DNA from: CALMKX01 sp036274895
Lineage (GTDB): Bacteria; Acidobacteriota; Thermoanaerobaculia; Multivoradales; SZUA-115
Assembly (NCBI GenBank): GCA_036274895.1
Contig: DASUEU010000025.1
Span: 1-38,751, forward strand
Direction: 5' to 3'
DNA: 38,751 nucleotides
In this document: positions 1-7,553 of the stretch, in pieces
How positions within the stretch are numbered: the stretch's first letter is position 1
How the letters are laid out: every line of letters starts with the position of its first letter
Position numbers and translations under genes: made by a program
The notes under the pieces: generated by a model
Told to the model about the DNA's origin: nothing
The model's database searches: none
Seen by the model: the letters and a program-made list of their open reading frames with translations, nothing else

Positions 1-648
1 CACCGGGGTGGTCAGCGGTCCCTTGATGGCCACGCGGTACTGGCGGATGGCCTCCAGGGTGTCGTTGGGCAGCCACTCGCCGGTCTTGCCGTGGGCCTTC
101 TCGCCGGCCAGGACCTCGATCAGCTTGTTGGCCTCCGGCGAGCCCGCCTTCCATTCGATGCCGGAATACACGTCCTCGATGTTCTCGCGGAACAGCACCA
201 TGTTGACCTTCTCCGGCTCGCGCACGGGAGAGGGCACGCCGCGGAAGTAGCGCACCGGGCGCACGCAGGCGTAGAGGTCGAGCAGCTGCCGCAGGGCGAC
301 GTTCAGGCTGCGGATGCCGCCACCGACCGGCGTGGTGAGCGGCCCCTTGATCGCCACCCGATAGCGGCGGATGGCATCCAGCGTGTCGGTGGGCAGCCAA
401 TCGTCGAAGGCGTCCTTGGCCTTCTCCCCGGCGAAGACCTCGAACCAGGCGATCGAGCGGCTGCCGCCGTAGCTCTTGGCCACCGCGGCGTCGAGCACGG
501 CGCGGGTGGCTCGCCAGATGTCGGGGCCGGTGCCGTCGCCCTCGATGAAGGGAATGGTGGGACGCGCCGGGACCACCAGGCGGCCCGCCTCGAAACCGAT
601 CTCCTGGCCATCGGCAGGAGGGGTCAAGCCGTTGTACGTCCTGTTCAC
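1..648 (-). CDS. icd: NADP-type isocitrate dehydrogenase, N-terminal part, cut by the window edge and carrying an internal repeat
   Basis: Isocitrate dehydrogenase oxidatively decarboxylates isocitrate to 2-oxoglutarate in the TCA cycle. The 216 visible residues follow bacterial Icd closely: IPFIEGDGTGPDI near residue 32, RVAIKGPLTTPVGGGIRSLN at 97-116 (substrate-binding Ser/Asn/Arg region), then RPVRYFRGVPSPV and FRENIEDVYSGIEWKAGS. The start is GTG at 646-648, because AGGAG lies six bases upstream and the protein aligns from there. Odd feature: after residue 177, where normal Icd continues towards the second domain, the protein returns in frame to the WLPxDTLxAIRxYRVAIKGPLTTPV segment. Residues 178-216 therefore repeat residues 70-108 at 29 of 39 positions. 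The gene runs off the left edge. Its N-terminal identity is secure; whether the duplication is real or an assembly chimera cannot be told here. Confidence 0.85.
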   Translation of the reverse strand, partial: MNRTYNGLTPPADGQEIGFEAGRLVVPARPTIPFIEGDGTGPDIWRATRAVLDAAVAKSYGGSRSIAWFEVFAGEKAKDAFDDWLPTDTLDAIRRYRVAIKGPLTTPVGGGIRSLNVALRQLLDLYACVRPVRYFRGVPSPVREPEKVNMVLFRENIEDVYSGIEWKAGSPEANKLIEVLAGEKAHGKTGEWLPNDTLEAIRQYRVAIKGPLTTPV

Positions 649-729
649 GAGCAACTCCTCTCGGAGGTTGAATGGGGGGTACGGGGACCAGCAAGGACAG
701 CAGTTTGGGTAGGCTATCATGCGGTCTCG

Positions 730-2229
730 ATGCCCCAGATCGGTCTCGTCGACCTCGGCTCGAACAACGCCCGCCTGGTCGTCTACGAGTACCAGCCCGG
801 GGCCTGGTTCCGGCTGGTGGACGACATCTCGGAACCGATCCGCCTGGGCGAGGGATTGGGTACCACCGGCCGGCTGACCACCGGCGCCATCGCCCGCGGC
901 CTCGCCGCCCTCGACCTGTTCTCCGATTACGCCGCCGCGGCCCGCCTCGACGAGCTGCTGATCCTCGGCACCAGCGCCTTGCGCGATGCCGGCAACGCCG
1001 AGCTGTTCACCAGTGCAGCTCAGCCGCTGGGCTTCACGATCCGCGTGCTCTCGGGCGAGGAGGAGGCGCAGCTCGGCGTGCTCGCGGTGGCCAACGGCTT
1101 CGCCGTCGAGGACGCCTGGGTGATGGACCTGGGCGGCGGCAGCGCCCAGATCTCGCGCATGAAGAAGCGCCGCTACGCCCGCGGCGAAGCCTACCCCCTG
1201 GGCGCCGTGCGCCTGACCGAGAGCTTTCTCGCCAGCGACCCGCCCAGACGCTCGCAGGTCAAGGAGCTGGAGGAACGAGTGGGCAAGTTCCTGGCACCGG
1301 TGGCTCGCGCGCTGGCCAAGGACGACCTGCCCTGGATCGCCATGGGCGGCACCATCCGCAACCTCGCGGAGGCCGTGCAGGAAGCCACTGCCTACCCGCT
1401 CAGCCTGCTGCACGGCTACTTCCTGCGCCGCGAGCACCTGGATGGGTTGATCGAGCGCATGCAGGCGGTCAAGTCCGCCGAGCGCTCACGCATCGCCGGC
1501 ATCAACCCCGACCGCGCGGACGTGATCCTGGCCGGTGCCCTGGTCTACCGCTGGTTGCTGGCGGCGAGCGGCCGGGAAGGGCTCACGGTTTCCGGCCACG
1601 GCATGCGAGAGGGAGCTTTCTACCAGCGCTTTCTGCCCGCGCCCCACCGGCTGGCCGAGGTGCGCCGCTTCAGTATCGCCAACTTGACCGCCCGCTTCGG
1701 CCTGGCCACGGCGCACACGGCGCACGTGCGGCGGCTGGCTCGCCAGCTCTTCGACGGCCTCGCTCCCCTGCATGGTCTCTCGGCAGCCGAGGCCGACCTG
1801 CTCGACGCCGCGGCGAGCCTGCACGACGTCGGCATCACGGTGAACTACTACCGCCACCACCGCCACGGCAGCTACATCCTGGAGGCCGAGAGCCTGCCGG
1901 GCTTGAGCCACCGCGAGCACGCCCTGCTGATCGAGCTGGTGCGGCTCCACCACAAGGGCCTGCCCCGCCTCGATCGCTTCCGCCAGTTGCTGCGTCCGGG
2001 CGACAAGGAGCTGCTGCTCCGGCTGACCACCTGTCTGCGCCTCGCCGAGGCGCTGGAGCGCTCGCGGGCGCAGCGCATCGAGAGGGTGGAGGTTCAGCCG
2101 GGGGACCGTGTGATCCGCCTGGGCCTGGTCTCGGCCGAAGAGCCCGCCGTCGAAGCCTGGGAGGCCGCCAAGCACGGGCCCCTGGTCAAGCTCGCCTTCG
2201 GCCGCCGGCTGGTCATTGAAACGGCGTGA
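730..2229 (+). CDS. ppx: Ppx/GppA-family exopolyphosphatase / guanosine pentaphosphatase with C-terminal HD region
   Basis: The family hydrolyses terminal phosphate from polyphosphate and/or pppGpp. The 499-residue product opens with the ASKHA phosphate loop GLVDLGSNNARLVVYE, followed by LGTSALRDA, the catalytic-region LSGEEEAQLG and the second phosphate loop VMDLGGGSAQ (about 133-142). The C-terminal third is an HD-like helical region with His365-Asp366 in SLHDVGITVNYYRHHRHG and a later LVRLHHKG, as in long Ppx proteins such as E. coli PPX. ATG at 730 was chosen because the Ppx fold begins immediately there. The longer frame upstream has no family similarity and runs over icd on the other strand. 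The last 17 bases overlap the convergent sixA. The neighbours (SixA, PPK1, CHAD) favour polyphosphate over pppGpp as substrate; that part is inference. Confidence 0.88.
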   Translation: MPQIGLVDLGSNNARLVVYEYQPGAWFRLVDDISEPIRLGEGLGTTGRLTTGAIARGLAALDLFSDYAAAARLDELLILGTSALRDAGNAELFTSAAQPLGFTIRVLSGEEEAQLGVLAVANGFAVEDAWVMDLGGGSAQISRMKKRRYARGEAYPLGAVRLTESFLASDPPRRSQVKELEERVGKFLAPVARALAKDDLPWIAMGGTIRNLAEAVQEATAYPLSLLHGYFLRREHLDGLIERMQAVKSAERSRIAGINPDRADVILAGALVYRWLLAASGREGLTVSGHGMREGAFYQRFLPAPHRLAEVRRFSIANLTARFGLATAHTAHVRRLARQLFDGLAPLHGLSAAEADLLDAAASLHDVGITVNYYRHHRHGSYILEAESLPGLSHREHALLIELVRLHHKGLPRLDRFRQLLRPGDKELLLRLTTCLRLAEALERSRAQRIERVEVQPGDRVIRLGLVSAEEPAVEAWEAAKHGPLVKLAFGRRLVIETA

Positions 2230-2713
2230 GGAAGCGGGGCGTCACGAACCACAGGAGCTGCCCGTTTCCCGGGGCGAGGTCGGCCCAGGTGGGAATGGCC
2301 AGCTCCACCGCGGCGACGGCAGCGGTGGGAAAGCGGAAGCTACCGCCCCCGACGAGCTCGGACAGCAGCTGCGACCACACCGGCTCGTGGCCGACGAGCA
2401 GGAGCACGGAGGGCTCCCCGTGGAGTCCCTTGACGGCCTCGAGCACCGTCTCGGGCCGGGAGGCGTAGAGGGCGTCGCTCTCGAGCACGGGGCAGCTCCA
2501 GCCGCCGGCCTCGTGCGCCAGCTCGGCGGTGCGCCGGGCCCGCTCGGCCGAGGAGGTGACCACCAGGTCGGGCGCGGAGTCGGTCGCCGTGAGCACCTCC
2601 CCCATGAGGCCCGCGGCCTTGATGCCTCGCTTCGACAAGGGTCGGTCGTGGTCGCTCTGATGCGACGACTCCCAATCGGACTTCGCATGACGCATCAACA
2701 GCAGGGTGAGCAT
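2213..2713 (-). CDS. sixA: SixA-type phosphohistidine phosphatase (histidine phosphatase superfamily)
   Basis: Small cytosolic phosphatase of the RHG/phosphoglycerate-mutase superfamily, 166 residues from the ATG at 2711-2713. It starts with the catalytic motif LLLMRHAKSDW (RHA in place of the usual RHG, as in SixA) and continues with DRPLSKRGIKAA, VTSSAERARRTAEL and the second catalytic histidine in LLVGHEPVWSQLL. SixA of E. coli dephosphorylates phosphohistidine on signalling proteins; the substrate here is unknown. PPK1, encoded divergently 114 bases away, acts through a phosphohistidine intermediate, so a link is thinkable but is inference. A 17-residue N-terminal extension in the same frame has no family similarity and was dropped. 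Its 3' end overlaps ppx by 17 bases. Confidence 0.85.
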   Translation of the reverse strand: MLTLLLMRHAKSDWESSHQSDHDRPLSKRGIKAAGLMGEVLTATDSAPDLVVTSSAERARRTAELAHEAGGWSCPVLESDALYASRPETVLEAVKGLHGEPSVLLLVGHEPVWSQLLSELVGGGSFRFPTAAVAAVELAIPTWADLAPGNGQLLWFVTPRFLTPFQ

Positions 2714-2814
2714 GGGGAGAATCTCGCACCCGGGCCGCGGCCGGTCAAGGGTCGACGCCGCCAACTCGTTGCCGTTTCGTCACTTGGCTCCGCCGGGGAA
2801 GGCGCCGACTTTGC

Positions 2815-2827
2815 TACGCTTGCGGCA
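2815..2827 (+). promoter_or_regulatory. Candidate leaderless -10 element of ppk1
   Basis: TACGCT at 2815-2820 is followed by seven bases and then the ppk1 ATG, the usual geometry of leaderless bacterial mRNAs. There is no purine-rich ribosome site in front of the ATG. No convincing -35 element was found. Confidence 0.35.
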
Positions 2828-4984
2828 ATGGCCCGACTCGCCGCCCTCCGCGAAGTACCTGCCGGCCCGGAGCCCGCCCGGCCGCCGAACCTGAACGACC
2901 CGGCCCTCTACTTCAACCGCGAGCTGTCCTGGATCAAGTTCGACGAGCGGGTGCTCGAAGAGGCCCTGGACCCCAGGAATCCCCTTCTCGAGCGGGTCAA
3001 CTTCCTCTCGATCTTCTTCTCCAACCTGGACGAGTTCTTCATGATCCGCGTGTCGGGGCTGCGCCGCCAGTTGACGGCGAGCGTGCTCGAGGCCCCGCCC
3101 GACGGCATGAGGCCCGCCGAGCAGCTCACCGCCATCCGCGAGCAACTCCTGCCCCTGCTCGATCGCTCGGTGGCGTGCTGGAAGGAGGACCTCGAGCCCA
3201 AGCTGCGTGAGGAGGGGGTGAAGGTCCTCTCCTACGAGGAGCTCAAGGGCCGCCAGCGCAAGCTCCTGCGCCGTCACTTCAAGGCCGAGGTCTTCCCGGT
3301 CCTGACCCCTCTCGCCTTCGACCCGAGCCATCCCTTCCCGCACATCTCGAACCTGTCGATCAACCTCGCCGTGGTGGTCAAGGACCCGGTCGATGGTGAG
3401 AAGTTCGCCCGCTTGAAGGTGCCGCAGACCATCCCGCGGCTGCTGCGGGTGCCGGAGGAGGAAAAGGCCGGCGCTTTCGAGCACCTGGGCCTGGCCGAGG
3501 TCAAGACCCCCTACTTCATCTGGATGGAGGAGGTGGTGGCCGCCAATCTCGACCTGCTCTTCCCGGGGCTCGAGATCGAGGCGGCTTATCCGTTCCGGGT
3601 CACCCGCGACGCCGACCTCGAGATCGAAGAGGACGAGGCGGCGGATCTCCTGAAAGCGATGGCGGACGTGGTCGGCCAGCGGCACTTCGGCTCGGCCGTG
3701 CGGCTCGAGATCGACGAGAACATGCCGCCGCGCATCCGCGACATCCTCATCCGCAACCTCGGGCTCGCGCCGTTCCAGGTGTTCACCAACGTCCGGCCCA
3801 TCGGCCTCGCCGACCTCTCCCAGCTGACCTCGGTCGAACGGCCGGACCTCAAGTACCCGCCCTTCGCCCCGGTGGTTCCAGGGCCATTGACGACCGAGCC
3901 GGTGCTCCAGGTGGTCGCCCGGCGCAAGCACGTCCTGCTCTACCACCCGTACGACAGCTTCGGCACCGTGGTCTCGATGCTCCAGCAGGCCGCGCAGGAC
4001 CCGGACGTGCTCGCCATCAAGCAGACCCTCTACCGGGTGGGCAGCAACTCGCCCATCGTCGAGGCGCTGATGGCGGCCCGCGAGGAGGGCAAGCAGGTCT
4101 CGGTGCTGGTGGAGCTCAAGGCTCGCTTCGACGAGCAGAACAACATCGTCTGGGCCAAGGCCCTGGAGCAGGCCGGGGTGCACGTGGTCTACGGCGTGTT
4201 GGGCTTGAAGACGCACGCCAAGATCTGCCTCATCGTGCGTCGCGAAGCGTCGGGCATTCGGCGTACGGTGCACCTGTCGACCGGGAACTACAACCCGGCC
4301 ACAGCGCGGGTCTACACCGACGTTGGCTACCTGACGACCGACGCCGAGATCGCCGACGACGTCTCGGACCTGTTCAACGCCTTGACCGGCTACTCGAACA
4401 AGCGCGAGTACCGCAAGCTCCTGGTCGCGCCCTGGCAGATGCGGCAGGGGGTGATCTCGCGCATCGAGAGGGAGATCGAGAGCCACCTCACCCGGGGTGA
4501 GGGCTACATCGCCTTCAAGATGAACGCCCTGGTCGACCGCGCCACCATCCGCGCCCTCTACCGGGCCTCGCAGGCCGGCGTCAAGGTCGACCTCCAGGTG
4601 CGCGGGATCTGCTGCCTGCGGCCCGGAATCCCCGGGGTCTCCGACCACATCCGGGTCACCTCGATCGTCGGCCGCTTCCTCGAGCACAGCCGGATGTACT
4701 ACTTCCGCAACGGCGGCCAGGAGGAACTGCTGGCCGGCAGCGCCGACCTGATGCCGAGGAACCTCGGCGGGCGGGTGGAGGTGCTCTTCCCCATCGAGGA
4801 TCCGCGCCTGCTCGCGGCGGTCCGCGACGACGTGCTCTTCCTCCACCTGCGCGACAACCAGAAGTCCCGGCGCATTCTCACCGACGGCAGCAACCAGCGG
4901 ATCGTCCCGGAAGAGGGCGAGCCCCCTCTCGACTCCCAGGAGTGGCTGCTCAGCCACTCCGGCAGCTGGCGGCTGGCGGAGTAG
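2828..4984 (+). CDS. ppk1: Polyphosphate kinase PPK1
   Basis: PPK1 reversibly polymerises the gamma-phosphate of ATP into polyphosphate. The 718-residue product has full family length: N-terminal domain (LYFNRELSWIKFDERVLEEA, about 27-46), head domain (LTPLAFDPSHPFPHISN), then two phospholipase-D-like catalytic domains. The autophosphorylated histidine is His463 in LKTHAKI, near HLSTGNYNP. The second conserved histidine is His620 in EHSRMYYF. ATG at 2828 has no Shine-Dalgarno, but a -10-like TACGCT ends seven bases upstream, so a leaderless transcript is likely. The gene faces parA across a nested inverted repeat that may stop transcription from both sides. It is the central enzyme of the polyphosphate block. 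Confidence 0.96.
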   Translation: MARLAALREVPAGPEPARPPNLNDPALYFNRELSWIKFDERVLEEALDPRNPLLERVNFLSIFFSNLDEFFMIRVSGLRRQLTASVLEAPPDGMRPAEQLTAIREQLLPLLDRSVACWKEDLEPKLREEGVKVLSYEELKGRQRKLLRRHFKAEVFPVLTPLAFDPSHPFPHISNLSINLAVVVKDPVDGEKFARLKVPQTIPRLLRVPEEEKAGAFEHLGLAEVKTPYFIWMEEVVAANLDLLFPGLEIEAAYPFRVTRDADLEIEEDEAADLLKAMADVVGQRHFGSAVRLEIDENMPPRIRDILIRNLGLAPFQVFTNVRPIGLADLSQLTSVERPDLKYPPFAPVVPGPLTTEPVLQVVARRKHVLLYHPYDSFGTVVSMLQQAAQDPDVLAIKQTLYRVGSNSPIVEALMAAREEGKQVSVLVELKARFDEQNNIVWAKALEQAGVHVVYGVLGLKTHAKICLIVRREASGIRRTVHLSTGNYNPATARVYTDVGYLTTDAEIADDVSDLFNALTGYSNKREYRKLLVAPWQMRQGVISRIEREIESHLTRGEGYIAFKMNALVDRATIRALYRASQAGVKVDLQVRGICCLRPGIPGVSDHIRVTSIVGRFLEHSRMYYFRNGGQEELLAGSADLMPRNLGGRVEVLFPIEDPRLLAAVRDDVLFLHLRDNQKSRRILTDGSNQRIVPEEGEPPLDSQEWLLSHSGSWRLAE

Positions 4985-5188
4985 GGTCCCTCACCCCCTC
5001 GGTCCCCCTCTCCCGAGCCATCCGGCCTCCACGCCCGGGAGAGGGGGAGGTCAGAGGGGAGGCTTCTCCTCTCGAGGCTCTCGCTTGCGCGGAAATGACC
5101 ACGAAGAGTGACTCCTCCGGCCTCCCCCTCTCCCGGGAGGGAGCGGCGGGTGGGTCGGGAGAGGGGGATCGAGGGGGTGAGGGTCCTA
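4982..5188. repeat. Nested palindromic repeat between convergent ppk1 and parA
   Basis: Two GC-rich units lie in inverted orientation. The outer arms (about 4988-5015 and 5155-5183) are complementary over about 29 bases with one mismatch around the core CCCTCACCCCCTCG. The inner arms (about 5034-5052 and 5121-5139) are complementary around CCCGGGAGAGGGGGAGG with one mismatch. The arms reach into the stop codons of both genes. The structure resembles a REP/BIME-type element and could end both transcripts. No gene is visible in the gap. Confidence 0.75.
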
Positions 5189-5926
5189 CAACCTCCCCTT
5201 CACCTCCGCCCACAGCCGCTCATACGCCACGGCCGGCGGGCTCGCCGGGGCGAAGGCGAAGACCGGCTGGCGGCGCACCGTCACCTCCTCGACCAGGGTG
5301 GAGTACGGGATGGCTGTCTCGAGCAGCGGATAGGGCGAGCGCAGGCTGAGCCAGGAGGAATCCCGGTGCAGGCTCTTGCGGCGATCGACCATCGATAGGA
5401 ACGGCGCCACGGCGAGGTCCCCCAACCCCTTGCGCACCAGCTCGGCATGGAGCTGGCTGAGCGCACGCAGGGACAGCGGCGCCGGCACCAGGGGCACCAC
5501 CAGCAGATCAGCCATGGCGAAGACCGCCTCGGCCAGCAACGACAGGCTGGGCGGGCAGTCGAAGAAGAGCAAGTCGAATTCCCGGATCAAAGGCCGGATC
5601 AGCCCGGCCAGGCGCTCGCTCGGCCGCTTGACCTCGGCGAGGGCCACGTCGAGCTTACGGAACGAGAGGTCCGCTGGCAGCAGGGCGAGGTGCTCCCAGT
5701 CGGTCTCCCGGACCAGCTCGGCGAGCTCCCGCTCGCCGGCGAGCAGCTTTCTCGCACCGACCCGCTGGCGGCTCTCGACACGGAAGACGTAGCTGGCCGC
5801 GGCCTGGGGGTCGAGGTCCCAGAGCAGGGTGCGGTGGCCGTCGCGGGCGGCCAGCGCGGCGAGGTGCACCACCGTCGAGGTCTTCCCGACGCCTCCCTTG
5901 AAGTTGTAGACGGCGACGATCTTCAC
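5186..5926 (-). CDS. Orphan ParA/MinD-type ATPase coupled to a CHAD protein
   Basis: Deviant-Walker ATPase of the ParA/MinD superfamily, 246 residues. ParA ATPases form dynamic gradients on the nucleoid and position DNA or protein cargo. Visible motifs are KGGVGKTSTVVHLA (10-23), LLWDLDPQAAASYVF, the Walker B-like region LLFFDCPPSLSLLAEAVF, and VPLVPAPLSLRALSQL. It lacks the N-terminal helix-turn-helix of plasmid ParA, and no ParB is encoded nearby, which fits the cargo-positioning class of orphan ParAs. It starts with GTG at 5924-5926, overlapping the stop of the CHAD gene as GTGA, so the two are translationally coupled. The gene faces ppk1. A role in placing polyphosphate granules through the CHAD protein is inference; a general regulatory ATPase is the alternative. 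Confidence 0.88.
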   Translation of the reverse strand: MKIVAVYNFKGGVGKTSTVVHLAALAARDGHRTLLWDLDPQAAASYVFRVESRQRVGARKLLAGERELAELVRETDWEHLALLPADLSFRKLDVALAEVKRPSERLAGLIRPLIREFDLLFFDCPPSLSLLAEAVFAMADLLVVPLVPAPLSLRALSQLHAELVRKGLGDLAVAPFLSMVDRRKSLHRDSSWLSLRSPYPLLETAIPYSTLVEEVTVRRQPVFAFAPASPPAVAYERLWAEVKGRL

Positions 5927-7479
5927 TCGGATCCACCAAAGAGCCGCTCGGCCCGCCGGCGCTGGGCCGGTTTGGCGAGGCGCTCGAGGGCCCTCGCGAG
6001 GGGCCGGGTCAGGTCTCCCCGGGCGGACTCGAGCCGGGCCAGCAGGTAGCCTACCGCCATCCCTGCAGCGAGCGCTCGAGGCGCCGAGTGGGCGGCTTCG
6101 GCCGCCAGCTGGCGCAGCTTCTCGCCCTGCACGGCGAAGTCGTTGGCGCGGCCCAGGAGGTCCTGGACCTGCTTGAGCTCGTCGACGAGGGGAGCCAGCG
6201 ACGGGCGCGGGAAGAGCGGCGCGAACAGCTCCAGCAGGTAGCGGTAGCGCTTGCCCGTGATGCGCAGGGCGTGGAGGGCCTCCGGGGCCGGATGGGTCCC
6301 CAGGGCCTCGGCCTCGCGGGCGAAGCGCCGCTGCGCCTTCGCCAGCCGGCGGCGCGCGACCTCGCCGATCGGCGCCGCCTCGGGCGCGGCGGTGGCGGCG
6401 GCGCGGCGGGCGAAGTGATCGAGGGCCGCCAGCAGTCGCCGCCAGCGGCCCGAAGCGAGTGCCGCCGCCACCTCTCGCTGCGCCTCGGCCCGGCGCAGGG
6501 CCACGTGATGGTCGAGGATGGCCAGGCCCTCCGCCGCCCAGGCCGGCATCTCGGCGGCGTGGCCGGCGAGGTCGGCGGCCAGGACGTCGAAGTCCCGGCA
6601 GGGCCCGGTGCGACCGGCGATCGCGCCCAGCTCGGAGCGCAGTCGCTTCACCCCGTGCCCCGGGGCCACCCTCTCCACCTCCCTCACGAGGGAGCGCAGC
6701 CGCCGCAGGGCGACGCGGAAGTCGTGCAGGAACTCCGGGTCGAGGGCCTTCCGCGTGCCCGGCTCGAGGGCCACCAGCACGCGCGTCAGCTCCCCGACCA
6801 TGCGGCCGGCGGCGGCCACCACGGGCTCGGCGGGGTCGAGCGGCACCTCCACCTTGGGCGAGGGAGGAACCAGGGGCTGGCCGGTGGCGACCAGGGCCTC
6901 GTCGATCTCGGCCCGGAAGCCCTCCGCCGGCGTGGCGAGAATGGCGCCGAGGGCGCTCGCGGCTGCTTCGCTCTCTCCCTCGTAGCCGCGCAGAGGCTCG
7001 AGCACGGCCCGGCGCGCGAGTCGAGCTGGCTTGCCCTCCCCGGCCTCGGCGCGCCGCCCGACCACCGCCAGCCGGGCCACCGTCTTGCCCCGCTCGTCGA
7101 GCAGGGCGAGGGCGAAGCCGCGTTCTTCAATTGCCACCAGGGGCAAAAGGCGGCGGTCGGCGACCGTCGTGGCGAGGGCCTCGCGCAGCCGGCCGGGAGG
7201 CATCTCGGCGATCAGGCCGGGCTCGGCGGCCTCGGCGAGGCGGACTTCGCTGCGGCCCTCTTCGTGGGTCAGCTCGAGGCTGCCCTTGCCCGCTCCCGCC
7301 TCCCGGAAGAGCAGGCGGCCCTCGGCGAGCAGGCGGCGGTCGTAGGTGTCGAAAAGCTGGCGACGGCGCGCCAGCCGGCGGCGGGGGCCGAGGGCGAAGG
7401 CGCCGGCCAGGGCCTCGAGCAGGCGCTCCACTTCCCCCTCATCGCGGACTCGGTACGATCGTCGGCCGGCTTCGGCCAT
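5923..7479 (-). CDS. CYTH-like plus CHAD domain protein, probable polyphosphate binder
   Basis: CHAD (conserved histidine alpha-helical domain) binds polyphosphate, and CHAD proteins have been found on polyphosphate granules. This 518-residue protein has an N-terminal CYTH-like region (about 1-145, with QLFDTYDRRLLAEGRLLFRE and DERGKTVARLAVV), a Pro-rich linker near 200-215, and a CHAD domain (about 225-500). The CHAD histidine/basic signatures are HDFRVALRRLRSLV (252-265) and HALRITGKRYRYLLELF (403-419). The CYTH catalytic ExExK strand is absent: the N-terminus reads RRSYRVRDEGEVERLL, so tripolyphosphatase or cyclase activity is doubtful. ATG at 7477-7479 is used. The stop overlaps the GTG of the ParA-like ATPase. 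It is the only evident partner of that ATPase and links it to polyphosphate. Confidence 0.88.
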   Translation of the reverse strand: MAEAGRRSYRVRDEGEVERLLEALAGAFALGPRRRLARRRQLFDTYDRRLLAEGRLLFREAGAGKGSLELTHEEGRSEVRLAEAAEPGLIAEMPPGRLREALATTVADRRLLPLVAIEERGFALALLDERGKTVARLAVVGRRAEAGEGKPARLARRAVLEPLRGYEGESEAAASALGAILATPAEGFRAEIDEALVATGQPLVPPSPKVEVPLDPAEPVVAAAGRMVGELTRVLVALEPGTRKALDPEFLHDFRVALRRLRSLVREVERVAPGHGVKRLRSELGAIAGRTGPCRDFDVLAADLAGHAAEMPAWAAEGLAILDHHVALRRAEAQREVAAALASGRWRRLLAALDHFARRAAATAAPEAAPIGEVARRRLAKAQRRFAREAEALGTHPAPEALHALRITGKRYRYLLELFAPLFPRPSLAPLVDELKQVQDLLGRANDFAVQGEKLRQLAAEAAHSAPRALAAGMAVGYLLARLESARGDLTRPLARALERLAKPAQRRRAERLFGGSE

Positions 7480-7518
7480 CGCTGGCGCCCCCCCGGCGGG
7501 CCATCTTATGGCCTCGAT

Positions 7519-7553
7519 GTGACAAGGGCCGGCCGGGCGGGTAGAGTCCCGGC
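7519..7553 (+). promoter_or_regulatory. Leaderless sigma-70-type promoter of the cdd-mqnD-gph operon
   Basis: GTGACA (-35, 7519-7524, five of six consensus bases), a 17-base spacer, TAGAGT (-10, 7542-7547) and six bases to the cdd ATG. This is the best sigma-70-type promoter in the window, and the predicted start site falls at or next to the initiation codon. The opposite strand offers TTGTCA and TAAGAT towards the CHAD gene, but with only 11 bases between them. Confidence 0.55.

Noticed and set aside
91..729. Upstream extension of the ppx frame to position 91
   Set aside because: It runs antisense to icd, has no Ppx similarity, and the ATG at 730 sits exactly at the start of the fold.
2780..4957. 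725-codon open frame antisense to ppk1
   Set aside because: Shadow of a GC-rich gene: no recognisable domain, and ppk1 on the other strand matches its family end to end.
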